Program-made: the position numbers and the translations under genes
Origin: Acidimicrobiia bacterium
GTDB lineage: Bacteria; Actinomycetota; Acidimicrobiia; IMCC26256; BP-133
Length of the DNA stretch: 21,298 bases
Assembly: GCA_025923175.1 (NCBI GenBank)
Contig: JAICGL010000008.1
Location: forward strand, 1-21,298
Direction of reading: 5' to 3'
The notes under the pieces: model-generated
Told to the model about the DNA's origin: nothing
The model's database searches: none
What the model saw: only the letters and a program-made list of their open reading frames with translations
In this document: piece by piece, positions 1-7,150 of the stretch
Layout: every line of letters starts with the position of its first letter
How positions within the stretch are numbered: position 1 is the first letter of the stretch

Positions 1-348
1 CCGCGAGAAGAAGCGGGGGCGCTTGCCCCGGGGATAGCGGGCGACGCGCCCCACCGGCATGTCCACCCGGTAGCCCGCCATGGCCCGCTCTTCCTCCGAT
101 TCGCCGCCCCAGAACCCGTACTCCCGGTTCTCCCGGGCCCACGCCTGACAGGGTTCGAGGACCGGGCACACCAAGCAGAGCTGCCGGGCCTTGGCCTCGC
201 GCCGGGCTCGAGCCTCCGGACGCTCGCCGGGTGCGGCGAAGAACAGATCGGTCTGCCCGTTGCAGGAAGCGATCGCCTGCCAGGACACCCCGCGAGTGGG
301 GGCATCCCGTAGATCGATGACGAGTTCCGAAGCGAGCGACGCGGACAC
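1..348 (-). CDS. WhiB-family iron-sulfur transcription factor, first copy (3' end beyond window)
   Basis: This is a WhiB-like regulator: a small cytoplasmic protein that holds a 4Fe-4S cluster and usually works with the primary sigma factor. Read from a GTG at 348, with a purine-rich site (GGAAAGG) about 8 nt upstream, the protein has Cys29, Cys58, Cys61 and Cys67, the classic C-xn-C-x2-C-x5-C ligand set. A GFWGG turn follows at 78-82, then a basic tail (MPVGRVARYPRGKRPR) of the type that contacts DNA. The frame is still open at base 1, so the last residues are missing. An in-frame stop (TGA) lies about 57 nt upstream of the chosen start, which limits the N-terminus. It is a close paralogue of the next gene (ESEEERA-AG-RV-MPVGR-ARYPRG is shared), so the pair looks like a tandem duplication. 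WhiB family membership is nearly certain; the subclass is not resolved. Confidence 0.92.
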   Translation of the reverse strand, partial: MSASLASELVIDLRDAPTRGVSWQAIASCNGQTDLFFAAPGERPEARARREAKARQLCLVCPVLEPCQAWARENREYGFWGGESEEERAMAGYRVDMPVGRVARYPRGKRPRFFSR

Positions 349-381
349 GGAGAGAACCTTTCCGATGGAACGCAGATCCCA

Positions 382-407
382 GACGTCAACAATTGTCCCA
401 CGACGTC
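382..407. promoter_or_regulatory. Operator-like double GACGTC around ACAATTGT
   Basis: Two GACGTC palindromes (382-387 and 402-407) start exactly 20 bp apart, two helical turns. Between them sits the 8-bp palindrome ACAATTGT (389-396). The block lies 35-60 bp upstream of the first whiB start. On the minus strand a weak TTGCGT-N18-GACAAT promoter-like match overlaps it. The symmetry is seen directly; that it binds a regulator is inference. Confidence 0.35.
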
Positions 408-430
408 AGAAATCGACGCAATGCGTCAGC

Positions 431-447
431 CCGATCGGAACGATCGG
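431..447. terminator. GAA-triloop hairpin between the whiB copies
   Basis: CCGATCG (431-437) and CGATCGG (441-447) form a perfect 7-bp stem with a GAA (plus) or TTC (minus) triloop. It lies 28-44 bases downstream of the stop of the second whiB on the minus strand. There is no U-tract, so it could be a weak terminator, an mRNA 3' stabiliser or a protein site. Confidence 0.35.
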
Positions 448-474
448 CTATTTAGATAACGGGGTCGCCGTTTG

Positions 475-840
475 TTACCCGGTGGCCGCAAGGCGCTGGC
501 GGGTGGCCCGGTCCGGCCGAGCCTGCACCGGCTTCCCCTCGCCACGAGGGTACCGGGCGATCCGGCCGACCGGCATCTCGACGCGGAAGCCGGCGGCAGC
601 ACGCTCTTCCTCGGACTCGCCGCCCCAGAATCCGTACTCACGGTTCTCCCGGGCCCAGCTCCGGCACGTCGACATCACCGGACAGGCGTGACAGATCGCA
701 CGGGCTCTGGTCTCGCGTACCTCGCGGGCCTCGGGGCGTTCGCCGGGAGGGGCGAAGAAGACGGCTGTATGCCCGTAGCAGACTGCGTCCGCCATCCAGG
801 CAGTACCGCCCGCCACCGGTGCGGTCGCCAACATGGTCAT
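475..840 (-). CDS. WhiB-family iron-sulfur transcription factor, second copy
   Basis: This complete WhiB-like protein has 121 residues. The cluster ligands are Cys21, Cys50, Cys53 and Cys59 in the pattern C-x28-C-x2-C-x5-C. The turn motif GFWGG is at 70-74, followed by the acidic stretch ESEEERAAAG and a basic C-terminal tail rich in Arg/Lys. The start at 840 is preceded by AGGAG with a 10-nt gap; a second ATG two codons later is possible. It is transcribed away from the LysR gene and toward the other whiB copy, with 126 bp between the two coding regions. Its upstream region folds into competing hairpins (896-946). WhiB proteins act as redox or NO-responsive partners of sigma factors in actinobacteria; which genes this one controls cannot be read here. 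Confidence 0.95.
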   Translation of the reverse strand: MTMLATAPVAGGTAWMADAVCYGHTAVFFAPPGERPEAREVRETRARAICHACPVMSTCRSWARENREYGFWGGESEEERAAAGFRVEMPVGRIARYPRGEGKPVQARPDRATRQRLAATG

Positions 841-895
841 GATCGTCTCGTCTCCTGCGAAAAGTCGTCCGTGCTCAAACGGTCAGAGGGGGGAC

Positions 896-946
896 GGCGG
901 GTCTCGGGGGATTCGCGGGGGGATACGACCCCCGATCCCGCCTTTT
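896..946. promoter_or_regulatory. Long inverted repeat in the whiB leader, with competing inner hairpin
   Basis: Bases 896-910 and 929-942 are complementary over 14 pairs with one extra base, around an 18-nt loop. On the plus strand the stem is followed by TTTT (943-946), so it looks like an intrinsic terminator pointing at the LysR side. On the minus strand it would sit in the 5' leader of the second whiB. There GGGGG-TCGTAT-CCCCC forms a small hairpin that cannot coexist with the long stem. The role is unresolved. Confidence 0.4.
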
Positions 947-1008
947 GCTCTGCCCGAATCCAATCACGACTAAGCAATCGAAAAAAGAGCTTATCTCGGA
1001 TGTGTGTA

Positions 1009-1023
1009 ATCTATATCAGCGAT
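1009..1023. promoter_or_regulatory. LysR-type box (ATC-N9-GAT)
   Basis: ATC-N9-GAT, which contains T-N11-A, is the general LysR-family operator core. It lies in the AT-rich part of the whiB/lysR intergenic region, 74 bp before the lysR start. A second 10-bp palindrome, CCGATATCGG, is at 1062-1071. The position fits autoregulation or control of the divergent whiB, but short motifs like this do occur by chance. Confidence 0.35.
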
Positions 1024-1096
1024 ACCACTGCTGAATGGGCCGTAAAAGGCCACCACCAGGGCCGATATCGGACGAATGTGAGGAGCTGGGAGACCG

Positions 1097-1990
1097 ATGG
1101 AAATCCGGCATCTCGACGCGCTGCTGGCTATCACGGAGTCGGGGTCCTTCTCCGCCGCGGCCGATGTGCTCCACACCGTGCAGTCGAATGTCTCCGAACA
1201 GATCCGCCAGCTCGAGCGGGAACTCGGCGTGCCCGTCCTCGTTCGGGGTCGGCGGGGGGCCACCCCCACCGAGTTCGGCCGGGTGGTCCTCGAACGGGCC
1301 CGCCGGATCCGGGGCGAGCTGGAGGCCATGCGGGTCGACCTGTCGCTCCTCCAGGGTCTCGAAGCCGGTCATGCCAGCCTTGGCGTCGTCGGGACGGCCA
1401 GCCGCTGGCTGGTGCCGGCCCTCGTCGGTGACCTCCGCCAGCGGGCGCCGGGGGTCATGCTCCGCATCAACGAGGGTGCCTCGGAGCGGCTGGCGGCCGA
1501 GGTCGTGAGCCACGAGGTGACGATGGCGGTCGTGACGGAGCCGATCGTCGACCCCCGCCTGACGGTCGAGCACCTCCTCGAGGAGGACCTCGTCGGGCTC
1601 GTACCCGACACCGTCGAGCTGCCACCGGAGCCGGTGCCGTTCGCCACCATGGCCGCTCTCTCGCTCATCCTGCCCCCGTCGGGCAACCCGTTCCGGCTGG
1701 AGATCGACGAGGTTGCCGCCGCCCACGGCCTGGGGCTGACCGTCCCGGTGGAGGTGGAGGGCGTGCGCCTCATCGCCGACCTTGTCGCCGCCGGACGGGG
1801 GGCGTCGATCCTGCCGCAGACGGCGGTTCCACCCGGTCTGGCGGGGCTGCGGACGGTCACCATCTCCGGCATGCCTCCCCGCCGACTGGCGCTGGTGACC
1901 GCCCGCCACGCCTACCTGTCGCTGGCCGACCGGGCCGTCCGGGACTCCGTGCGCCGCCTGGTGACGATCCACCGGTCGGAAGAAAATTGA
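1097..1990 (+). CDS. LysR-family transcriptional regulator
   Basis: This 297-residue protein has standard LysR-type length. The N-terminal winged helix-turn-helix is at about 2-60 (SGSFSAAADVLHTVQSNVSEQIRQ, recognition helix around 28-48). A linker helix follows, then a two-lobe effector-binding domain from about 90 to the end. GGGAG lies just upstream of the ATG. The C-terminal motif LVAAGRGASILPQTAV is the usual hinge and effector-pocket segment of the family. The gene is divergent from the second whiB and may control it or itself through the ATC-N9-GAT box at 1009. The effector cannot be predicted. Downstream is a 142-bp structured gap. Confidence 0.93.
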   Translation: MEIRHLDALLAITESGSFSAAADVLHTVQSNVSEQIRQLERELGVPVLVRGRRGATPTEFGRVVLERARRIRGELEAMRVDLSLLQGLEAGHASLGVVGTASRWLVPALVGDLRQRAPGVMLRINEGASERLAAEVVSHEVTMAVVTEPIVDPRLTVEHLLEEDLVGLVPDTVELPPEPVPFATMAALSLILPPSGNPFRLEIDEVAAAHGLGLTVPVEVEGVRLIADLVAAGRGASILPQTAVPPGLAGLRTVTISGMPPRRLALVTARHAYLSLADRAVRDSVRRLVTIHRSEEN

Positions 1991-1992
1991 CC

Positions 1993-2119
1993 CGGATCTT
2001 CGCGGCGGTTTGGAGGGATTTGTCGTCCTGAACTGCTGAGATCCGCCCTGGTCGGACAGGGGGAAATGGGCGCCTGCGTCGAAGCAAGGAGGGCTAGCGC
2101 TGCCCATTTGCTTTCCCCC
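1993..2119 (+). promoter_or_regulatory. Structured leader upstream of the secreted repeat protein
   Basis: Two inverted repeats lie between the lysR stop and the next ribosome binding site. CGGATCT (1993-1999) pairs with AGATCCG (2039-2045). GGGGGAAATGGGC (2059-2071) pairs with GCCCATTT...TTTCCCCC (2102-2119), where a 5-nt insertion interrupts the second arm. The second stem ends one base before the GGAGG. It may be a lysR terminator followed by a regulatory 5' leader. I do not recognise it as a known riboswitch class. Confidence 0.4.
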
Positions 2120-2132
2120 TGGAGGTTTCGAC

Positions 2133-3581
2133 GTGAGCAGGCGACCCCGTTGGGCCGCGGTGGCCACGAGCCTGGCGCTCCTGGCCGCCTATGGGGCCGG
2201 ATCGTGGCTGCACGCCGAAGCGGCAAGCAGTCAGTCCGTGAATGACCCCGCCGGCGATGCGACCACCCGCGTGGGAGAGGGCGGCAACACCAACGTGCCC
2301 AACGAGCCGAAGGCCGACATCGTCGCCGCCAGCGCCACCTACCAGGCCGGGGCGATCGTGCTGAGTGCCAAGATGGCTCACCCGGTCAACGCCGCCAGCG
2401 ATGCATCGTGGGGCCAGAGCGTCGTCACCTGGTTCGTCGACACCACCGGCGACAGGAAGTTCGACTTCACCATCGAGTGGGGCGCCGACAGCGGCAGCCT
2501 GTACGCCGACATCTACAACACCGGCACGAGCACGATCTGCGCCGGGCAGGGCCAGGCTTCGATGGGTCCCGACAACAGCTACGTCGTCACTGTCAACCCG
2601 AAGTGCTTCGGCAACCCCTCGGCCTTCAACTGGGGCGGCCGCAGCGAGTTCGCCGTGGGTGATGAGAACATCATGGACCGCATCCCCGACGGTGACGGCA
2701 ATTACCTCGGCCCCGTCAGCGCCCCGGGCGCCACGACGCCCCCGACGCAGCCCGGAGGCGGCGGCACGGTTCCGCCTCCCACCACCCCGCCGACGACGGC
2801 GCCGAAGCCGATCGAGACGGTGCCGGTGGCCTCCAACGAGGGCTTCTGGCTCCTCGGCAGGGACGGCGGCGTCTTCAGCTTCGGGACCGCCAAGTACCAC
2901 GGCTCCATTGGCCATCTCGCCGGCGCGAAGCCGGTCGTGTCGATGGCGGCCGATCCTGACGGCACCGGCTACTGGTTCGTCGGCCCCGACGGCGGCATCT
3001 TCGCCTACAAGGCGCCGTTCTGGGGCTCGACCGGCAGCATCAAGCTGACCAAGCCGATCGTCGGCATGGCGGCGACGCCGTCGGGCAAGGGCTACTGGCT
3101 GGTGGCCAGCGACGGCGGCATGTTCGCCTTCGGCGACGCCGGCTTCTACGGCTCGACCGGAGCCATCAAGCTCAACAAGCCCATTGTCGGAATGGCCCCC
3201 AGTCCGTCCGGCAAGGGGTACTGGCTCGTGGCCTCCGACGGCGGCATCTTCGCCTTCGGCGACGCCCGGTTCTTCGGGTCGACTGGAAACATGACCCTGA
3301 ACGAGCCCATCGTCGGGATGGCTGCTACCCCGTCGGGCAAGGGGTACTGGTTCGTGGCCAGGGACGGCGGCATCTTCGGGTTCGGCGACGCCCCGTTCTT
3401 CGGCTCGGCCGTCAACGGCAATCCCGCTCCGGTGGTCGGCATGTCCGCCACCAAGGCCGGGATGGGTTACCGCATTGCGCGGGCCGACGGGTCGATCACC
3501 TTCTTTGGCAACGCCGGGGCCGGAGGCGGTCTCACCGGCAGCCTTGCGGCCCCGATCATCTCGATCGCGACTGCGTCCTAA
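2133..3581 (+). CDS. Secreted protein with six ~42-residue propeller-like repeats
   Basis: This 482-residue exported protein starts at GTG 2133, behind a strong GGAGG with a 7-nt gap. Residues 1-31 look like a signal peptide (RRPRWAAV, a hydrophobic core, then AEAAS). Residues about 35-195 form a Gly/Asp-rich beta domain with two cysteines. A Pro/Thr linker occupies about 200-230. Six repeats begin with G[YF]W-x3-DGG at residues 237, 279, 320, 362, 404 and 445. Each continues with [IV]FxFGDAxFxGSTG and KPIVGMAATPSGKG, a pattern typical of a beta-propeller-like or solenoid surface protein. The last repeat is degenerate (GYRIARADGS). Repeats 3-5 are nearly identical, suggesting recent duplication. 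Its stop overlaps that of the convergent PAP2 gene. No catalytic motif is evident; an adhesive or envelope role is a guess. Confidence 0.85.
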   Translation: MSRRPRWAAVATSLALLAAYGAGSWLHAEAASSQSVNDPAGDATTRVGEGGNTNVPNEPKADIVAASATYQAGAIVLSAKMAHPVNAASDASWGQSVVTWFVDTTGDRKFDFTIEWGADSGSLYADIYNTGTSTICAGQGQASMGPDNSYVVTVNPKCFGNPSAFNWGGRSEFAVGDENIMDRIPDGDGNYLGPVSAPGATTPPTQPGGGGTVPPPTTPPTTAPKPIETVPVASNEGFWLLGRDGGVFSFGTAKYHGSIGHLAGAKPVVSMAADPDGTGYWFVGPDGGIFAYKAPFWGSTGSIKLTKPIVGMAATPSGKGYWLVASDGGMFAFGDAGFYGSTGAIKLNKPIVGMAPSPSGKGYWLVASDGGIFAFGDARFFGSTGNMTLNEPIVGMAATPSGKGYWFVARDGGIFGFGDAPFFGSAVNGNPAPVVGMSATKAGMGYRIARADGSITFFGNAGAGGGLTGSLAAPIISIATAS

Positions 3582-4387
3582 GTACTCAACGAAGCGGGCG
3601 GACCCGGACGGGGAGGTGTCCTAGGACCCTCCCCGTCCGCCGCGTCCGGCGGCGGTTCGTCGGTGAGGACGGGGCCCGGGCGGGTGAGGCGCCGGGCGAG
3701 TCCGTAGCCGGCCAGGAAGACCACGGCGCCGCCTGCGGCGTCGAGGAAGAAGTGGTTGCCGGTCAGCACGATGGCGGCCAGTGTCAGCACCGGGTACAGG
3801 GCGGCGGCGACCCGGGCCCACACGTGACGCAGCCGTGGCGCCAAGGCCCCGGCGCAGAACAGCGCCCAGCCGAAATGGAGGCTGGGCATGGCCGCGTACT
3901 GGTTCGAAATCTTGTTGATCGCCCCCGAGTCGAACGACCAGAACGTGGGGTATCGGGCCAGCGTGTCGACGAAGCCGTAGCTGCCTTCCCCGGCCGTGTA
4001 CAGGAGGCGGGGCGGCATCAGCGGCCAGAAGATGAACCCGATCAAGGCCAGGACCGTGGTCAGGGCCAGCGTGTTACGCCAGCGCGGGTAGTCGCCGGGC
4101 CAGCGGCGGTAGAGAAAGATCACGGCGCCGGCCGTCACGATGAAGTGCAGCGAGCCGTAGATGTAGTTCATGAAGATGATCAGCGGCCGGCTGTTGAGCG
4201 CCCAGTCCTGCAGCGTCTCCTCGTGGTTGATACCGAGGGCCGACTGCCACTCCATGAGTTGCGTGGCATGGCGGTAGGCCGTCGCCAGGCTGCCCTCACT
4301 CACGTTCCGGATCGCCGAGTACACCTGGTAGAGCACCAGGGTGATCAGCACCTCACGCCACCAGTAGAGGCGCCGGACGGGCTTCAC
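3578..4387 (-). CDS. PAP2-superfamily (AUR1/PAP2_3-like) membrane phosphatase or transferase
   Basis: This 269-residue integral membrane protein has about five or six hydrophobic segments. The PAP2 signatures are MPSLHFGWAL (Ser169, His171) and GNHFFLDAAGG (His212, Asp216), the phosphate-binding and catalytic His/Asp of the superfamily. The form resembles the AUR1 / inositol-phosphoryl transferase branch more than the classical lipid phosphatase. The start is GTG, one base after the stop of the upstream flippase-like gene, so translation is probably coupled. The C-terminal tail is Pro-rich and low in complexity. Likely role: removal or transfer of a phosphate head group on a polyprenyl or phospholipid at the membrane. 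The substrate is unknown. Confidence 0.87.
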   Translation of the reverse strand: MKPVRRLYWWREVLITLVLYQVYSAIRNVSEGSLATAYRHATQLMEWQSALGINHEETLQDWALNSRPLIIFMNYIYGSLHFIVTAGAVIFLYRRWPGDYPRWRNTLALTTVLALIGFIFWPLMPPRLLYTAGEGSYGFVDTLARYPTFWSFDSGAINKISNQYAAMPSLHFGWALFCAGALAPRLRHVWARVAAALYPVLTLAAIVLTGNHFFLDAAGGAVVFLAGYGLARRLTRPGPVLTDEPPPDAADGEGPRTPPRPGPPASLST

Positions 4388-4388
4388 G

Positions 4389-5384
4389 TCAGACGGATAC
4401 CGCCCTGCGACTGCCGACTGCGAACGCCGGGGCCCCGAGGAGGCTCACGGCCAGGGTGGCGGCGTAGATGATCAGCCCGACGGCGACGGCCTGCCCGGCG
4501 GAGACGCCAAGCGGCCCGAGGAACAGCACGAGCGCGCCTTCCCGCAGCCCCAGCCCGTTGAGGGACAGGGGAAGGACCTGGGCGATGGCCACCACCGGGG
4601 TGAAGGCCAGCAGGGCCGCCATCGGCAAGTTCAGGCCGAGCGCCCGGGTGGCGAACCAGGCGACCAGGATCGGTGAGAGCTGGTAGATGGTGGCGACCGC
4701 CACGATTCCGGCCGCCGCCTGCGGGCGACGCCGGAGCGAGTCGATACCCAGGTGCACCGCTCCGATGAAGCGGGTCCACCCCTCGTTGGCGGCGAAGCGG
4801 CCCGCCATCCGCCGGCTGCCGGCGGCGTACACGATGGCGGCCAACAGGACCAGCGTGCCGAGCGAAAGGGCCAGGGCGAGCCGGCTGGCCATCCCCAGCT
4901 TCAGCAGCGAGGGGCTGAGCAGGAGGCCGGCCAGGGTCAGGAGCGGGAGCACGATCCAGCCCGTCAGCCGCTCGATCACCACGGAGGCGAACACCGAGGT
5001 GCCGGGAACGGTCGAGGAGTTGGTGAGGCGGCTGACCCGCAGGACGTCGCCGCCGATCGTCGAGGGCAGGAAGTTCCCCACGAACTGCCCGGCCAGATAG
5101 TGCGACACCAGGTTGGGGAGGCGGGCGGAGGCGTCGAAGACGGCCAGGACCCTCTGCCACCGCCACGCCGACAGCACGATTCCCCCGAGCGTGGTGAGGA
5201 GGGCGAGCAGGAGGTAGGTGACCGTGTCGCCGTGGTGTCCGGGAGGGAGCAACGCGCTCAGGTGCATCCGGGGCAGCAGGAGTGCCAGCATGACGGCGCT
5301 GGCCACGATCCGGAACGCCCGCCACCACGGCGCCGCCGACGACCCGCGCCGCGGCGAAACGTCAGATGTGGCTCGGCCCTGCAT
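4389..5384 (-). CDS. UPF0104 / lysylphosphatidylglycerol-synthase-TM-like flippase protein
   Basis: This 331-residue polytopic membrane protein belongs to the family that includes AglD and the membrane part of MprF. The family hallmarks are NFLPSTIGGDVLR in the first third and LPLSLNGLGLREGALVLFL near the C-terminus, with about eight hydrophobic segments. The frame is open further upstream, but the ATG at 5384 is preferred. It avoids overlap with the divergent ilvG, removes an Arg/Pro-rich non-family extension, and lies 7 nt after a TAGGCT -10-like element, which fits a leaderless mRNA. It forms an operon with the PAP2 gene (1-nt gap). Such pairs typically handle lipid-linked sugars or phospholipids; the specific lipid is unknown. 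Confidence 0.88.
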   Translation of the reverse strand: MQGRATSDVSPRRGSSAAPWWRAFRIVASAVMLALLLPRMHLSALLPPGHHGDTVTYLLLALLTTLGGIVLSAWRWQRVLAVFDASARLPNLVSHYLAGQFVGNFLPSTIGGDVLRVSRLTNSSTVPGTSVFASVVIERLTGWIVLPLLTLAGLLLSPSLLKLGMASRLALALSLGTLVLLAAIVYAAGSRRMAGRFAANEGWTRFIGAVHLGIDSLRRRPQAAAGIVAVATIYQLSPILVAWFATRALGLNLPMAALLAFTPVVAIAQVLPLSLNGLGLREGALVLFLGPLGVSAGQAVAVGLIIYAATLAVSLLGAPAFAVGSRRAVSV

Positions 5385-5390
5385 CGGACT

Positions 5391-5397
5391 TAGCCTA
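5391..5397. promoter_or_regulatory. Overlapping divergent -10 elements (TAGCCTA)
   Basis: Reading plus gives TAGCCT (5391-5396) and reading minus gives TAGGCT (5397-5392), both TAnnnT. The minus element is 7 nt from the ATG of the flippase-like gene. The plus element would start a ~44-nt leader for ilvG, whose AGGAAGG site is at 5433-5439. The symmetric form suggests one bidirectional promoter core. No convincing -35 is seen. Confidence 0.4.
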
Positions 5398-5446
5398 ATC
5401 GCCGACGGCGAGACCGCATCCGGATCTGCGAGAGGAAGGACCCAGT

Positions 5447-7138
5447 ATGCGGTCATCCTCCGGGGGACACCCCCAGACCCCCGAGTACGTCCACGGCGGC
5501 AACCTGGCGGCCGGCGCACTCAAGGAAGCCGGCGTCGAGGTTCTCTTCACCCTCTCCGGCGGCCACATCTTCCCCCTCTATGACGGGTGCGTCGCGGCCG
5601 GCATCAAGATCGTGGACACCCGCCACGAGCAGACGGCCGGATTCGCCGCCGAGGGCTGGGCCAAGGTCACCCGCCAGACCGGCGTCGCCTCCCTGACCGC
5701 CGGGCCCGGCGTGACCAACGGGATGAGCGCCATCACCAGCGCCTTCTTCTGCGGGTCGCCGATGGTGGTGATCGGCGGACGGGCCCCGGCCGCACGGTGG
5801 GGGTCGGGATCCCTCCAGGAGGTCGACCACGTGCCGATCGTGGCCGAGGTGACCAAGCGGGCGGTGACGGCGGCCAAGACGACGGAGATCTTCCCTGAAG
5901 TCTCCGCTGCGCTGACGGCGGCTCGGCTTGCGCCGCGAGGTCCCTGCTTCGTGGACATCCCTGTCGACCAGTTCTTCGATCGAGCCCCCCAACCGGCGGA
6001 AGGCGAGTGGGCTGTGACGCTCGGCGGGCCTGCTCCGGCCGGAGAGCCCGCCTCCGATGCGGTCGCCCAGGTTGCCAAGCTCATCGCCGACGCCGAGCGG
6101 CCGGTCATCATGGCCGGCGCGGGCGTCTATTGGGAAGGTGCCGAAGCTGATCTCGAGGAGCTGGCGGAGGCCGCCGGCGTGCCCGTCCTCATGAACGGGC
6201 TCGGGCGGGGGACGCTGCGGGCGTCGCACCTCCTTGCCTTCTCCCGGGCCCGGTCGACCGCCCTGAAGAAGGCCGACCTCGTGATCGCGGCCGGCGTGCC
6301 GCTCGACTTCCGCCTGGGCTTCGGCCAGTTCGGCGGCGGAGCCCGGGTCGTCCACCTGATGGAGCACCCGTCCCAGATCGCCACCCACGTCGAACTGGCC
6401 GGGGCCGCCGCCGGCGACCTGTCGGCTGTGTTCCGGGGCATCGTCGCCGCCGGCGTGGAGGCGTCCCGTCAGAAAGAGCGGGCCGAGTGGGTGGCCGACC
6501 TGTCGGCCGACGAGACGGCCCGCCGGGAGAAGGAAGAAGAGACGCTCCGCAGCACGGCCGATCCGATCCATCCGGCCCGCATCTACGGGGAACTGCGCGA
6601 CCGGCTGGAGCCCGACGGCGTGGTCGTCGTCGACGGCGGCGACTTCGGCTCCTACGCCGGGAAGCTCATCGACACCGAGACCCCCGGCTCCTTCCTCGAC
6701 CCCGGCCCGTACGGCTGCTTGGGCACGGGCCCCGGATACGGGCTGGCCGCCAGGCTCGCAGCCCAGGCCCAGGGGCGGCCCGACCGCCAGGTGTTCATCA
6801 TGCTGGGCGACGGGGCGGCCGGGTTCTCGCTGATGGACTTCGACACGCTTGTCCGTCACGAAGCGCCGGTGGTGGCCATCGTCGGGAACAACGGCATCTG
6901 GGGCCTCGAGAAGCATCCGATGCAGGCCCTCTACGGCTACGACGTGGCGGCCGAGCTCCGGCCGGGCACCCGTTACGACCAGGTCGTGGAGGCCCTGGGC
7001 GGGTACGGCGAGCTCGTCTCCCACCCGGACGAGATCGGCCCGGCCATCGACCGGGCCCTGGCGTCGGGCGTGCCCGCCCTCGTCAACGTCCTCACCGACC
7101 CGGCCGACGTCTACCCGAGGTCGAGTGCGCTGATGTAA
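5447..7138 (+). CDS. ilvG: IlvG-type thiamine-diphosphate enzyme (acetolactate synthase-like)
   Basis: This 563-residue protein is complete for a ThDP-dependent enzyme. The Pyr domain is at about 18-185 with the catalytic Glu61 in RHEQTAGFAAEGWAK. The central domain is at about 210-345, and the PP domain at about 380-550 has GDG (454-456) and NN (481-482) as the Mg-diphosphate site. The segments DTRHEQTA, LTAGPG-TNGMSA, GSLQE-DHVP and GNNGIWGLEKHPM match the mycobacterial protein annotated IlvG, as I recall it. That group is related to acetolactate synthase and 2-hydroxyacyl-CoA lyases, and its true substrate is not well settled. A strong AGGAAGG lies 7 nt before the ATG. No regulatory subunit gene (ilvH) or branched-chain pathway gene is nearby, so a role other than isoleucine/valine synthesis is possible. 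Confidence 0.92.
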   Translation: MRSSSGGHPQTPEYVHGGNLAAGALKEAGVEVLFTLSGGHIFPLYDGCVAAGIKIVDTRHEQTAGFAAEGWAKVTRQTGVASLTAGPGVTNGMSAITSAFFCGSPMVVIGGRAPAARWGSGSLQEVDHVPIVAEVTKRAVTAAKTTEIFPEVSAALTAARLAPRGPCFVDIPVDQFFDRAPQPAEGEWAVTLGGPAPAGEPASDAVAQVAKLIADAERPVIMAGAGVYWEGAEADLEELAEAAGVPVLMNGLGRGTLRASHLLAFSRARSTALKKADLVIAAGVPLDFRLGFGQFGGGARVVHLMEHPSQIATHVELAGAAAGDLSAVFRGIVAAGVEASRQKERAEWVADLSADETARREKEEETLRSTADPIHPARIYGELRDRLEPDGVVVVDGGDFGSYAGKLIDTETPGSFLDPGPYGCLGTGPGYGLAARLAAQAQGRPDRQVFIMLGDGAAGFSLMDFDTLVRHEAPVVAIVGNNGIWGLEKHPMQALYGYDVAAELRPGTRYDQVVEALGGYGELVSHPDEIGPAIDRALASGVPALVNVLTDPADVYPRSSALM

Positions 7139-7150
7139 CTCATGACGGCC

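Noticed and set aside
1993..2132. Known riboswitch (cyclic di-GMP or cyclic di-AMP class) before the secreted protein
   Set aside because: Stems are present, but I could not match the conserved core bases of either class. A covariance-model search would decide.
855..2167. Long minus-strand and overlapping frames antisense to lysR
   Set aside because: The translation is Arg/Gly/Pro-rich with no family resemblance. Long spurious frames are expected opposite GC-rich genes.
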